Source: Limnoperna fortunei
Lineage: Eukaryota; Mollusca; Bivalvia; Mytilida; Modiolidae
DNA length: 64,000 bases
Assembly (NCBI GenBank): GCA_944474755.1
Contig: OX104112.1
Location: 19,432,460-19,496,459, forward strand
Reading direction: 5' to 3'
Positions 46,146 to 58,583 of the stretch are shown piece by piece. The position numbers were made by a program, and so were the translations under genes. The first letter of the stretch is position 1. Each line of letters begins with the position of its first letter. The notes beneath the pieces were generated by a model. The model made no database searches. It was not told where the DNA came from and worked only from the letters and a program-made list of their open reading frames with translations.

Positions 46146-48366
46146 AGCTCACCTGGACCGAAGGTCCATGTGAGCTATTGCTATCACTTGGCGTCCGTCG
46201 TCCGTCATTCGTCGTCCGTCGTCTGTCGTCTGTCGTCCGTCGTCCGTCGTCCGTCGTCCGTCGTAAACTTTTTCAAAAATCTTCTCCTCTGAAACCACTG
46301 GGCCAATTTTTTTCAAACTTGGCCACAATCATCCTTAGGGTTCCTAGTTTCAAGTTTGTACCCAGGGTGTTGATCAACAGACAAATATGGCCGCTGTTAC
46401 TAAAAATAGAACATGGGGGTCAACACAGGTTTTTGATCATTATCTAAAAAACTATAATAGCTATAGAGAAAACCGTTACTTCAAATTGATCAGCACATTA
46501 AGTTCTACAATAGTTGCTATTAGTGCGAAGTTGTGTATTGGCTTCTTGTAGGAGTTATTGCCCTTTTTTTACGATTTTTGACAAAATTTTTGGTATTTAC
46601 AATATAACCTGAAAAATATACGAGGTAGAGTGAAACTGTAAATGGCAAAAATGATCAGCAATAAAAGCCCTACAATTCACTTGGTTGGTCTGAAATTGTC
46701 AGATGACTCTTTATATGAGTTATTGCCCTTAAATGGTAATTTTTTATGAAATTTTCCGTTTTTGTCCTGTAACTTTAAAACTATAGCAGCTAGAGTAAAA
46801 CTGTAAATAGCAAAAATGATCAACAATACAAGCCCTACAATTCACTGTATTAGTCTGAAATTGTCAGATGACTCCTTATAGGAGTTATTGCCCTTAAATG
46901 GCAATTTTTTATGAAATTTTCCGTTTTTGTCCTGTAACTTGAAAACTATAGCAGCTAGATTGAAACTGTAAATTGCACAAATGATCAGCAATAAAGACCC
47001 TACAATTCACTTGATTGGTCTGAAATTGTCAGATGACTCCTTATATGAGTTATTGCCCTTAAATGGTAATTTTTTATGAAATTTTCCGTTTTTGTCCTGT
47101 AACTTTAAAACTATAACAGCTAGAGTAAAACTGTAAATAGCAAAAATGATCAACAATACAAGCCCTACAATTCACTGTATTAGTCTGAAATTGTCAGATG
47201 ACTCCTTATAGGAGTTATTGCCCTTAAATGGCAATTTTTTATGAAATTTTCCGTTTTTGTCCTGTAACTTGAAAACTATAGCAGCTAGATTGAAACTGTA
47301 AATTGCACAAATGATCAGCAATAAAGACCCTACAATTCACTTGATTGGTCTGAAATTGTCAGATGACTCCTTATATGAGTTATTGCCCTTAAATGGTAAT
47401 TTTTTATGAAATTTTCCGTTTTTGTCCTGTAACTTTAAAACTATAACAGCTAGAGTAAAACTGTAAATAGCAAAAATGATCAACAATACAAGCCCTACAA
47501 TTCACTGTATTAGTCTGAAATTGTCAGATGACTCCTTATAGGAGTTATTGCCCTTAAATGGCAATTTTTTATGAAATTTTCCGTTTTTGTCCTGTAACTT
47601 GAAAACTATAGCAGCTAGATTGAAACTGTAAATTGCACAAATGATCAGCAATAAAGACCCTACAATTCACTTGATTGGTCTGAAATTGTCAGATGACTCC
47701 TTATAGGAGTTATTGCCCTTAAATTGCAATTTTTTATGAAATTTTCCGTTTTTGTCCTGTAACTTAAAAACCATAGCAGCTAGAGTGAAATAATAAATTG
47801 CAAAAATGATCAGCAAAAAAGCCCTACAATTCATTTAATTGGTCTGAAATTGTCAGATGACTCCTTATAGGGGTTATTGCCCTTAAATGACAATTTTGTT
47901 AAGAAATTTTCCATTTTTGTCATGTAACTTGAAAACTATAGTAGCTAGATTAAAACTGTAAATTGCACAAATGATCAGCAATAGAAGCCCTACAAATGAT
48001 TGCTTAGTCCAAAAATTGCAAGATGACTCTTTATAGGAGTTATTGCCCTTTCATTATGAATTTGGACATATGAACAGTTTTTTAATTATAAATTAGTCTA
48101 TAACACACCTATTAGTAGAGTAAAACTGTAAATTTCTAAAGTACCCTAAAGGACAATGCCTAAAAACCATTTAATTTTCAGAAATTGTGGATGGCACCTT
48201 ATAGGAGTTATTGTATTTAACAAATGTTTTGAAGAAATGTTTAGTTTTTGCACAGTAACTTAAAAGCTATAACAACTAGACTGAAACTCTTAATTTCAAA
48301 AATTTTAATATAGTTTAAGTCATTTGGATTCCAGGTGAGCGATTACAGGCTCCTGGGAGCCTCTAG
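46146..48366 (+). mobile_element. Helitron-like element with tandem core, 2.2 kb
   Basis: The 5' end is a strong palindrome (AGCTCACCTGGACCGAAGGT then CCATGTGAGCT), followed by (GTCGTCC)n, about ten ~165 bp units, and a 3' end with the hairpin GGCTCCTGGGAGCC, T, then CTAG. Hairpin plus CTAG, insertion between T and T, and no TSD are Helitron features. No Rep/helicase is encoded, so it is non-autonomous. Confidence 0.78.
46722..47711 (+). repeat. 330 bp higher-order repeat, three copies
   Basis: Two ~165 bp subunit types alternate ('ttaaatggtaatttttta' and 'ttaaatggcaatttttta'). The pair recurs at 46722, 47052 and 47382, almost base for base. Units outside this block are visibly more diverged. 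Confidence 0.93.
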
Positions 48367-48372
48367 TTTTAG

Positions 48373-48545
48373 GAGGGAGGAGTATAAAAGGAGGCCTATC
48401 TGTGTTCTAATAGGTAGTGGATGTATATCGACTGAGCTGCCAGAGTACTTCCATAGCTCACATGATTAGCATGCTGGTTTGTAATATGAAGATGTGGGAT
48501 CCCAGGAGGTGGCAAAGTGTTGTTTAATGCTCTATTCTTACAATT
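48373..48545 (+). mobile_element. tRNA-like SINE, second family
   Basis: It has 'ctgtgttctaataggtagtg', 'ccatagctcacatgattagc' and 'atgctggtttgtaatatgaa', matching the order at 45909 with moderate divergence. Confidence 0.55.
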
Positions 48546-49107
48546 TTAACGACAACATATATATTATAATATATAAATAGATGTAGTATCCAAACTTGTA
48601 CAATAAAAAATATAAGTATTTGCGTTTTTGCTTTAATTTGCCTGCTGTGATAATATTTCTTAATCAGATTTATTCAAAGTTCAAAGAAGTGTTAGAAATA
48701 TGGGTGCATTAGGAGATACCAGTGTTGAAAATTGTGAACGTCAATCTGTGATTTTACTGTTCAAAATTTCGTTTAAATATTTATATATGTCAACATAGCA
48801 AGTAAAACCAATACCTGCAGCTGTAAAAACTAAATATTAATTTTGTCAACATTTGAAATATAATACAGTTATTCAGAATTTTATTTCAGTACTTTAGAGC
48901 AGTTACATGTAGTTATTATTTTAATTTATTTGTTATGTCTGCTCATGTGGATTACATTTTACTTCCTTAACATTTTGGGATCATCCTATTACAGAGATTT
49001 TTCATGTATTGTATGAATCAGCACACAGGTTTAAAGAAATATAAATAAAATGTTGGAAAAAAATATTTTATTAAAATTAAAATTAATTATCAATTATCTG
49101 ATCTTTT
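48546..49107. other. intergenic, nothing recognised
   Basis: AT-rich; no supported feature. Confidence 0.5.
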
Positions 49108-49190
49108 AGTATGTAAGTTTCCTACCTCAATGCGGAGTTTTCTCTCCCAATAAATACTGGATGATATGATATATACGTAGCTGAAAAATC
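49108..49190 (+). mobile_element. SINE body fragment
   Basis: 'tttcctacctcaatgcggag', 'ttttctctcccaataaatac', 'tggatgatatg' and 'gctgaaaaat' follow the SINE body; the head is absent. Confidence 0.55.
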
Positions 49191-49429
49191 AGGGGAGGGA
49201 GCATATATATTTATATCTTTTATTGTAGATTCCTTAAAGATGTAAAATTAATTTGTTACTTAAATATACATCACTGTTCATATTCTTTAGTTAGTAGAAC
49301 TGACTAGTGATACAAGGTATTGTTAACAGTGTTCTGTCTATGTGGTTCCTTACCCAATAAAAATTTATCACCATAAGATGAAACAGGATTTTACCAGGAC
49401 ATAACAAAATCGTAAAAACAATATGGCAG

Positions 49430-49690
49430 ACAAACACTTGTTCAAAACCATACATGGTTCCAGTCTCTGAGTGGATAAGGTAGTTAGTCATCAATTGGTC
49501 AAAACCATACATGGTTCCAGTTTCTTGAGTGGTTAAGGTTATTGGTCATAACCGTACAGGGTTCCAGTCTGTAATTGGTTAAGGTGGTTAGATGCGGCGT
49601 TCCAGTCTCTGAATGGTTAAGGTAGTTAGTCATCCATTGGTCAAAAACATGCGGCGTTCCAGTCTCTGAGTGGCTCAGTAAGGTAGATAT
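49430..49690 (+). repeat. tandem array of SINE-head-like units
   Basis: Four to five units of about 55-65 bp share 'ggttccagtctctgagtggt', then 'taaggtagttagtcat'. The words resemble the A-box end of a tRNA-derived SINE. It runs directly into a SINE-like body at 49690. Confidence 0.6.
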
Positions 49691-49855
49691 ATACCTATGG
49701 AAAGGTGTGCTCTACTCCAACCTTATTTGACAGTTGTGGCGAAGGTCTGAAGTTTGTCACTGGATGCTGTGACTTCCTCATTCAATTACAAAAGACGATA
49801 TGATATAACTAAAAACTGCGAAAAATTGTGTAAAACACCATTCAAACAAAGGAAG
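49690..49855 (+). mobile_element. diverged SINE body and tail
   Basis: 'gtgtgctctactccaacctt', 'atttgacagttgtggc', 'cactggatgctgtgacttcc' and 'aaacaccattcaaacaaag' follow the SINE order with heavy divergence. Confidence 0.45.
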
Positions 49856-49859
49856 AAAA

Positions 49860-51430
49860 TTAAAAGGCAGCAAGTGTACTCAGGTGTTCCAGACTTGTAC
49901 GAATCCAGCAAACCAGGAGCATATAAATCGAGTTAAATAAATTAGTTATACGTGTCCCAGAACAAACATGCATAGTGAGTCTTTTGGATTGAGATTAGGA
50001 AGTCGTCATGATCTTGACTGGGGGCACATATTAATGATATTACTTGTAAAGTTTGGAAAGTAGGCGCAAAAAATCAAGATTAACTTTACTACTCAAAATT
50101 AACTGGGGGTTAGTAGAGGTTCCAAAAGACAGGCGTACCCGTGGGGAACATAAATTTAGGCAATTAACAACAAACAAGGATGTATATAAATACTCTTTTT
50201 TCCCAGAACAATAACAGATTGGAATAATCTACCTGCCTGAATCAATAGGTATGATATCATCCCTGTAATCCTTCAGAAGTGGTCTATCCACTCTAACATT
50301 TGAAGAATCTCTTGTGACATACAGACAATAAATATAACACTGTACAACTGTATATATGTTTTTATTATATGTAATCTAAATAAAAATAGTAAAATTTATA
50401 AAAATAATTTAAAAATAATAACATTTGTATGCTCATACTTTAAATGTAAGTTTTACTTTTAAGTCCACTTTTTTTGTACTTGCGCACAAGTTCCGGGATG
50501 TTTTACACTCCTTTAGGAGTCAACTTCCGTATGGAAGAAGAAGTCATTCATTTCATGATATGGAGATTCTATAACTTCAAAAACGTAATTCAGCAATGGT
50601 GTCTCCAGCAATAAGGTAGTCAAAACGACCCGACACCCAATAAGCTAGTAAGATTTGATTATCAGATACGGAATCTCTATTAAATGAGATATATCATGTA
50701 TGCAGCAGGTGGTACTGATTTTACTACAGTACTGATCTTTTTCTACACGTAAATGGATGTTTATGTCTTAAATTTGGTCCAATAAGTTTTTAGCACCTGT
50801 GCCATCATATAAGCTTTCTTACCAAACGTAAAGACGTCAATGCAGAGGTATAGAAATATTACAGGAATGCGTACGCTAGAAGGAGAGCACAAACTAGGCA
50901 CCCATTTTCAATTTCAATAATGGAATGAATGATTGTACCCTCGTTTTGCTAAGTTAATCCCACAAATTACAAGACTAAAATCGCCGTAGCGTTAAAAACT
51001 AAATGAACAAATGACAAATGATTAAACACTTGCAATTATGAATAACATAATAATCATTCAATATGCGTGTAAACAAACAAACACAAAAAAAACCACTTAA
51101 AAGAAAAATCGGGGCGGGGCGCCGTCACTGAACTGCCTCAAACATGGATAAGAACCCTAAGATTTGCAGATTCCGTCACTCCTTACTAACGAAAACCTGT
51201 GTACTTTTTAATTACTATGACTCTGGGAGGTTCCAGGAGCTTTAGCTAGTGGCCACCATACGTAGAGTAGGTCAAGTCCCCTCGCCGAATACGCCACCCC
51301 CTAAAATGTAGCTAAAATGTATGTCACAAGCGCGGAGTAGTACACGTAACAAAATGTTTGTTGATATTCTGTCGCCGATTTAGAACGGTCAGAGTTGTTG
51401 GCACAAACGCGTGAATCCAATGCCCTTTAG
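49860..51430. other. intergenic, nothing recognised
   Basis: No exon-like frame, array or transposon terminus was found. A modestly GC-richer patch lies near 51105-51310. Confidence 0.45.
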
Positions 51431-51434
51431 TCCC

Positions 51435-51755
51435 GGGCCGCGGTGACCGAGTAGTTGTTACTTAAAACTTGTTTATTTGCTTGAAGGCCTATTTCTACAT
51501 ACAGAATGTATATTCAATCGCGCTGCATGTACAGAGATAAATATATATAGGTAACACATGCAGGGTTAGGTAATTAAAACAAAATAGTATCTACACATAA
51601 TACAGCAAACTTAATGGACAAGGTTTGCCAGTTTTCCTACTGATGGTCAGGAGTTTCCTGCAGGTATAGTGGCTTCCACCTGAAATAAAAACTGGACGCC
51701 AAACGATATAGCTGAAAAAAAAATGCTGAAAGTGGCGTTAAACAAAATTCAAACT
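51435..51755 (+). mobile_element. SINE with unrelated internal segment
   Basis: The head 'gccgcggtgaccgagtagtt' and the body/tail ('acaaggtttgccagttttcc', 'aaataaaaactggacgcc', 'gctgaaagtggcgttaaac') are present, but about 150 bp of unrelated AT-rich sequence lies between them. Confidence 0.65.
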
Positions 51756-51939
51756 TGTAAACAGTCTGATATTCAATTCTTTTTTTCTTAATTTTATAAA
51801 TCTGACTGGTTTTTTTTCAAATCAAAAAGCTGGATCGTGTTTTCATACAATGGGGTTTATAATAATACGGCTAAATTATGAGTGTGCATATAAAATGTCT
51901 CGCTTCTAGGTTCTACCTTCAAATATCGACAGACATATA

Positions 51940-52700
51940 TTTTATTTTCCGGGTTTTACGAAGTTCAAACATGGGTTATAATATGGTGAAAACGCGCAGG
52001 CGAGCGGGCTGGCTGGCGGTAGTGGAAAAAAGGGTATTTATTTTGTGAAATCAACTCATCCTGTAGTTGTCAAGCAACTTCTCTGAAACTTTAAAGAAAA
52101 CCGCACATGTATTGTAGTTGTGCACCAGCTATTATGGAGGTGTTCAAGAATTTTTTTCCAAATTTTCCAGACTTAAGAACTTTTCAGAATATTTGCCGTT
52201 CTAAGACGGTTCATATAATGTGTAATCAATTTGTCCTGCACTTTTCAACCCAGATCTTTGAAATTTCACAGAAAGATTGCACATGTATTGAAATTATGGA
52301 GTAGTTTGAGGATTTTTCCTAATTTCCCAAAGTTGGAGCTTTGTCAATGTTTGTAAACAAATTTTACCAAGTGGGTATATATTGTGTGTAATCAACAACT
52401 ACTTTCAACCCAGTTCCCGATACTTCACAGAAATATTGCGCGCATATTGAAGTTGTGCACTTGCTTTTTTCTCGAATTTTCCAAGGAACGTTTTTCTTAT
52501 TTGACAACAGAAAAGACATTTAAGCACACTTTATACATTATACTTGTAGTTGATTATGTTTTTCTGTAATCAACTGCTTCTAAATTTTTGACATAGACCA
52601 AAAACCTTTTTCTAACAAATTGTTAACGTTTCCGCATTTTTTAAGGGACTTGCTTTGCAACCCGTTCATTTCAGACATTTGCGATTTTATAACATATAGT
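51940..52700 (-). repeat. decayed tandem element, reverse copy of 33058 type
   Basis: 'ccgggttttacgaagttcaa' and 'acatgggttataatatggtg' match the complement of the 3' end at 33420-33460. Three to four diverged ~140-150 bp units follow, each with 'caacccag...cacagaaa.attgc'. Confidence 0.45.
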
Positions 52701-53650
52701 CTTTGATATTCTGTTGGTTTTAGTTGTACTTATAAACACACATCATATACAATATAACGACAAAATCTACTTCGTATGTAGACAAATAACACAAGGATGA
52801 CCATACTAGTAAATATACATTTCGGTAGAGTATTATAGGACTTTTTTTTACCTCCCCACAAGATAATGCATATGATATATGTACAAAATACAAGTTATGA
52901 AACATTGTCGTCGGTTTCCAACGATACGGCGCAGTACGACGGGTGTGTTTCCGCTCGACGGAAAAGGCCGGTTTTATATGCAAGAAATTTTCGCTTTTAA
53001 AGGAGATTAGCAGATTGTGTGTAACAATTAGCCTATTTTAGGGATTTACTTATTCCACCGAAGATGCCCGCCAGTTGTTTATGATATCGTGATGGACTTG
53101 CCATAATTACGTCTTTATAGACGCTCTATAGATAATATATGCGTAATATTTTAACTAAAACAGTATCTTTCCACAATCTACTAAGATTTTCCTTAACAAA
53201 AATAACAATAGTACACACTTGTACTACAAAAACACAGACAATAAATTATAATTGCTCAAGTCTGCTATTCACCATGCACCAAGACCTTAATGATTTTGAA
53301 GCCAGGAAAACAGACCATACCGAGACATAATCGAAGAAACTGTATAAAGTAACAATTCAGTGGGTTTAACAGAAATCTACAAACACTGTTAGCAACAAAC
53401 AAGGAAATCGTAATCACGTTTCTACAACATCTTAATATTGGACTTGAAATATGTTTTACCTTGAGCGCCACTGTCTCGATTAGACGAAACGCGCGATGAC
53501 ATATTATTCACATAAGCAAATATAAACCCCTCTGAACAAATGGGTGATATTGGGTGTGTCGGAAGGGGAAGCATATCCTGCAATATTACATATGGTGTGT
53601 TAAGTCCTAATTTTGATTGGTTCGTGTAGACAATGTCCCCCCAAAATATT
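52701..53650. other. intergenic, nothing recognised
   Basis: No supported gene or repeat structure. Confidence 0.45.
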
Positions 53651-53659
53651 CTGTGTATA

Positions 53660-53880
53660 TATTCTATTTCTAAAGCATATTTAAGGCTTATTACTATTTT
53701 TAAAGCATATTTAAGGCATGTTACTATTTATAAAGCATATTTAAATCTTGTTTCTAAAAATAGATCTATTTATATAGGCATGTTACTATTTATAAAGTAG
53801 TTATATGTACCTGTAGAAAAATAATGACCTGGGACTTCGTCCTCGGTCAATATTTTCCTCCACGGTCCATATAACTACGT
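53660..53880. repeat. short tandem repeat and adjoining palindrome
   Basis: 'aaagcatatttaaggc' recurs about every 32 bp from 53668 to 53750. It is followed by arms 'gtagttatatg' and 'catataactac' (about 53798 and 53868) around 'gacctggg...ggtc'-type inner complements. Confidence 0.6.
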
Positions 53881-55039
53881 ATTGACCTCGTAAAAAGTCC
53901 TTATTTGATTAATAGTTACACCAGTCTCGTTTTCTTATGGTCATCCATATTTGAGGTCAATAATGCGGAAATAGAATGGCAATTTACTCCAGACCTAAAT
54001 ATTCGTAAACGTCATGGACAGATAACCCAGAGTGATAAATTACTTCATGATAGCGACTGTCAGAAACCCATGCATGCTTTATTGGCCTAATTTCGAAAAG
54101 GAACAATCATTTGTTTTCATAATCAACGTCAAAACATATCACCTGTGACATATATATAATCTATTTGGAACCTTGGCAGCTGGAACAACAGAATATATTT
54201 GTCATGAGACCAATGTTAATTGTGTTACATCCTGGTCCTGGTCAATTCAACACTCATCGACCCTTTCAGTTATGTATGTCTCATTCTGTGATGTAGACTA
54301 TCACTATTAGGCGTTTTTTTCTATTTGCCTGTAATACTCCCCTAAATCATGAATCGGAAGATTAAAGTTGTTAATCCAGCATGGTCTTTAGCTCGCGATA
54401 TTGTTTAACTTTAGCATCGAAGGAATTCTTTTTCGTTTGTTTATATGTTCATTTCTTTATTAGAAATGTCCTTATTTATATCCCTTGTGGTTGACATATT
54501 AAAAACAATAACACGAAGGCATAAAAGAACAAACTAAACTCGGGCAATAATTGAATGCTTCTGCAAGTTTGGTGAACCTTTCTAAAGTCTAAACCGACCC
54601 ATTTTAAGCACAAATCTAAAGTCCAAACCGACCCATTTTAAGCACAAATTTTGCTGCAAAATTATGTGTAATAAATCATCTTTACGTTATTATCTGACTC
54701 CTTGATGGACAGTGAAACTATGATCTTAAATTGCTTATGATAAGACATAATTTTGCATGTTAAAACATGGACTCTCTTCATTTTCAATCACATTACAATG
54801 AAATTTACACTTTTTATAGTTGATTTTAATTGTCCAAAGAATAAATTTTCTTCTGGACGATTTCTGGTATAGATGACCCAGTACAGATCTAAAAGAGCTC
54901 ACGCGCAATCATCTGTACTCGTTGCCTGATCCAATACGCCTATTTAAGGAAGATGAGCTTGTGGAAAATCCTAAATGATCTCCCGTTCGTGATATAATTT
55001 TTTAATGTCTTTCGCTCGTTGCGCTGAGCTCCACTCGTA
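53881..55039. other. intergenic, nothing recognised except a 34 bp duplication
   Basis: 'accgacccattttaagcaca' is directly duplicated at about 54594 and 54628. Nothing else is supported. Confidence 0.5.
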
Positions 55040-55850
55040 AAAAGAATTGCAATCACTCGTGGAAGATCATCCGGTCTTTTCCCATAAATCCATAGAAACA
55101 AAAATTAAGTGTTTCGAAGAAAATACATGTAGTAAATCGCTAATTGGTTGGTTTTCTGATAACAAAATGCAGGCTAATCCTGACAAATTCCAGGCTTTAG
55201 CAATTGGTAAACTAACACATGAGAAAAAAAAATGTGTTTTATATAAATGATTTTAATATTTCATGCGAAGATGAGGTAAAATTATTGGGTGTTACTAGTG
55301 ACTATAAATATTTCAAATATATGTACTAAGAAAACTGCAAGGCAACTAAATGTTCTCAAGCGAATTGGAAAAAAAACTTAAGACGTCTTGGGAAACTTAC
55401 CATTTATTACTCATTTATCTTGTCAAATTTTAGTTATTGCTCTTCGGCCTGGCATTTTGGTAGTGAGCAAAATAAAAAATATTCAGGAACGTGTGCTTCG
55501 CTTTATTATGAAGATTTTGATAATTCCTATGACTCTCTTTTGGAAAGATCAAAACTTCCAGCTTTAAAAACTAGAAGAATGCGCACGATTGCCTTGGAGT
55601 CTTTCAAAATTATTAATAAAATAATTCCTTATTATTTACAAGATCTGTAATAAAACACAATTCGTATAATTTTAGGTAACTATGTTAACACAGCAGTGAT
55701 TTCCTAAACCCGGATAACTTCGTATGGTAAAAGGTCATGCAGGTATGAGGCAGCAACAATCAGGACTTCCATTCCAAAAGATTTCAGACAAATGACCTCG
55801 TTCGCACAGTTCAAAAATTACATTAACAGCTGGTGTGGGGGATAAAATGC
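55040..55850 (+). pseudogene. decayed LINE C-terminal region
   Basis: In shifting frames it reads WFSDNKMQANPDKFQALAIG, LLGVTSD-like, CKKTARQLN-like, LSNFSYCSSAWHFGSEQNKK, ERVLRFI-like and finally TSFAQFKNYINSW-like. These are the post-YADD RT and C-terminal motifs of Jockey/CR1-type LINEs. It is 5'-truncated with several frameshifts. Confidence 0.75.
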
Positions 55851-55883
55851 TTATGTAGCTCATGCAAATTCAACAATACTACT

Positions 55884-56140
55884 GGGGCCTCGGTGGCCGA
55901 GTGGTCAAGGTAGTTGGTTTACTATTGATCACGTGGTCTGTCAACACTGAGATTGCGGTTCGATTCTCACTGCAGGCAAGGTGTACTCGACTCCAATCTT
56001 AATTGACAAGGATTGCCAGTTTTCCTACCGCAGGTCGGGGGGTCTCTCCGGGTACTCCGGCTCCTCCTCCAATAAAAAAAACTGGACGCCATGACATAGC
56101 TAAAAATTGCTGAAAGTGGCGTTAAAACACCATTAAAAAA
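55884..56140 (+). mobile_element. tRNA-derived SINE
   Basis: The head GGGGCCTCGGTGGCCGAGTG, a one-base-short B box region (GCGGTTCGATTCTC), body and tail are all present. The flanks 'caatactact' and 'caatgctact' look like a TSD with one change. Confidence 0.85.
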
Positions 56141-56467
56141 ACCAAAAAAAAAACCAATGCTACTCATGCCTGAGTGATAGTATATTATGTTTTTTGTTTG
56201 TTTTTTCTTGAATGTTAACCTTCATATGTAATGCTGTCATTTTTCTATGCCCGCTATGATGAGTGGTAAATATATTCTGGGTAATAACAGTTTAGTGCTA
56301 TTTATACCCATGTATTTGCTTATTCTTTAATTATAACATGTGCTTTAGTCAATGTTGTATGTTCCTGCCTAGTGCTTTTGGATTTTTTTCTCTGTAACAA
56401 TATATCGATCGTGCTTCACTTAGGCTGTGCTTAGTTTATACTTTAATGTGTTCATGTTTTTTATGCT

Positions 56468-58231
56468 TTGATCATGGAATGTTTTCATATTTTTACAATT
56501 AGGATCTTAATTAATAAATATTTACATAACCTCAAAAAACCTATTTTTGGTTGTTTCGTAAATTTTTCAAAGGCTTTCAATTCTGTTTGGCACTCCGGTT
56601 TGTTTAAAAAATTACTAGATTTAAAAATTGGAGGAAATTTCTACAAGATAATGAAGCATATGTACTCCAATTCAAAATTTGCTGTGAAAAATAGATTGTC
56701 TAATGTCAGAAGCCTTTAGAGCTGAAAAGGGTGTTCGTCAAGGAGATGGCTTAAGTCCTTTGTTATTTAGTATTTACACTAATGATTTACCAAAAATATT
56801 TAAGCTTTCTCAAACATCCCCTGTGTCATTAATTACAACCAAGTTAAATTGTTTACAATATGCAGATGATTTAATTCTCTTATCAGAAAGTGAAGAGGGA
56901 TTACAGACTTGCCTAAACAGTCTGGAAGTTTTTTGTAGTAAATGAAAGTTGAACATAAATGCTTTATGATTTTTAGTAAGGGAAAGAGAAAACCAACATT
57001 TAATTTTACTGTGAACGGTCAAAATATAGAAACTGTTGAAAAATATAAGTATTTGGGAATGCTGATTTCTTACAATGGCAGCCTAAAACATGCTGCAGAG
57101 CATTTATACAATAAAGCTCTGAGAGCAATATTTAGCTTAAAGTCCAATATTTTAGACTACAAATACTCTGATACCAAATCAAAATTAAAATTATTTGATG
57201 CTCTTATCAAACCAATAATAACATATGGTTCAGAAATTTGGATATTAAATTTTACTCCAAAGGAGTTAGGAAAGGATAATATTCCATTTGAAAAAAATGC
57301 ATAATAGATTTTGTAAATACCTTCTTGGGGTGCACAAAAAAGCTTCAAATTTTGCCTCAAGATGTGAAGTAGGAAGACAACATACATGTATAATTGATTT
57401 TATTACTTATCTATCTTTGAAATACTTTATTAGATTAAAACCAGTTCCATCTGATAGAACATTCCCAAGAAGTATATAAAGTAGATAGTGAACTTTTCAG
57501 AGAAGGGTCAAAGTCTTGGTATTCCTTTATTGATGAAAGTTGTAAACAAAATAATTTAAACATAAAAAATTTAAAGATGGAGAATTTAAAAGAGAAAATT
57601 ATAGCTAAGACCATTGAAGATATCAAGAAACAAATTTGTTCTGCTGAGAGCTTAGATTCTAAACTTAATTTCTTTTCCTTTTGCTATTCTGAATTTTCTC
57701 TTCAAAACTATTTAGAGTTCGATATTCCAAAATCATTTAATACAAAAATCTAACTAAATTGAGAATTAGTTCTCGTCCACTTCTTATAGAAAAAGGCCGT
57801 TATCACAGACCTAAAATACCACACAATTTAATTTTATTGATGATGAAAAGCATTTTGTTTTATATTGTAAAATTTTATCAAATTTAACAGAAGATCTTTT
57901 CCAAAACCTAAAAATAGATCCTTCTAATTTAAAACATTCAGAAAAGGAATCTCGTATCTTAAAACATATATTATGAATCCACCAAGTAAACACGATATTA
58001 AAATTATTTGTACTTTCATTGAGAAGGCTTTTGAAATATATTCAAAATAAACCTTGTTTTCCAAAAAAATGTTACTATATATGTATGCTCATTACTGATA
58101 GCTCTGTTCAGATATTATTTCTAATGTTCAAATGCTATGTCATATATGTATTGTTTTAATATATATGTTCATTGTATGGAAGACGTCAATGTTTTTGAAT
58201 ATTTCCAATAAAGTATCTGTATCTGTATCTG
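56468..58231 (+). pseudogene. broken LINE reverse transcriptase with (TATCTG)n tail
   Basis: RT motifs appear in order: FSKAFNSVWHSGLFKKL, EKGVRQGDGLSPLLFSIYTN, LQYADDLILLSESEEGL, then KYKYLGMLISYNGSL, ALIKPIITYGSEIW and a cysteine/histidine region (EKHFVLYCK). The catalytic YADD is intact, but stop codons and frameshifts near 56717, 56943 and 57302 break the frame. The 3' end is AATAAAGTATCTGTATCTG. It is 5'-truncated. Confidence 0.85.
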
Positions 58232-58257
58232 TTTTATGTGCATGTACATTTATGTAA

Positions 58258-58365
58258 TGTATTGTCTGTTTATTGTCGGTAAAGAGCTCTCCATAGCTCA
58301 TGTTCCTTTGATATTATGAATATGTGCCGACTCTAAATAAAAATTACTACTACTACTGCTACTAT
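58258..58365 (+). mobile_element. LINE 3' end fragment with TAC tail
   Basis: 'taaagagctctccatagctc' through 'gccgactctaaataaaaatt' is followed by (ACT)n. This is a typical 3' UTR end of another LINE family; its coding part is absent. Confidence 0.45.
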
Positions 58366-58583
58366 GTAAGAACCTATTACTAATACTATTTAAATATATA
58401 TTAGTTAGAATTAATTTTTCTATTTGTTTATTGCATATGTATTTAATGTATGTCTACTTATTTGTGCCGTAAAGAGTAGTTTAAATCAGGGACTATAAAT
58501 ACTAGTATAGATAGTTCCTGTTTAAATGGATATTTTCTTCACTAATGACTTTTATTAATGACTTTTCAAACGGGATACTTCAT

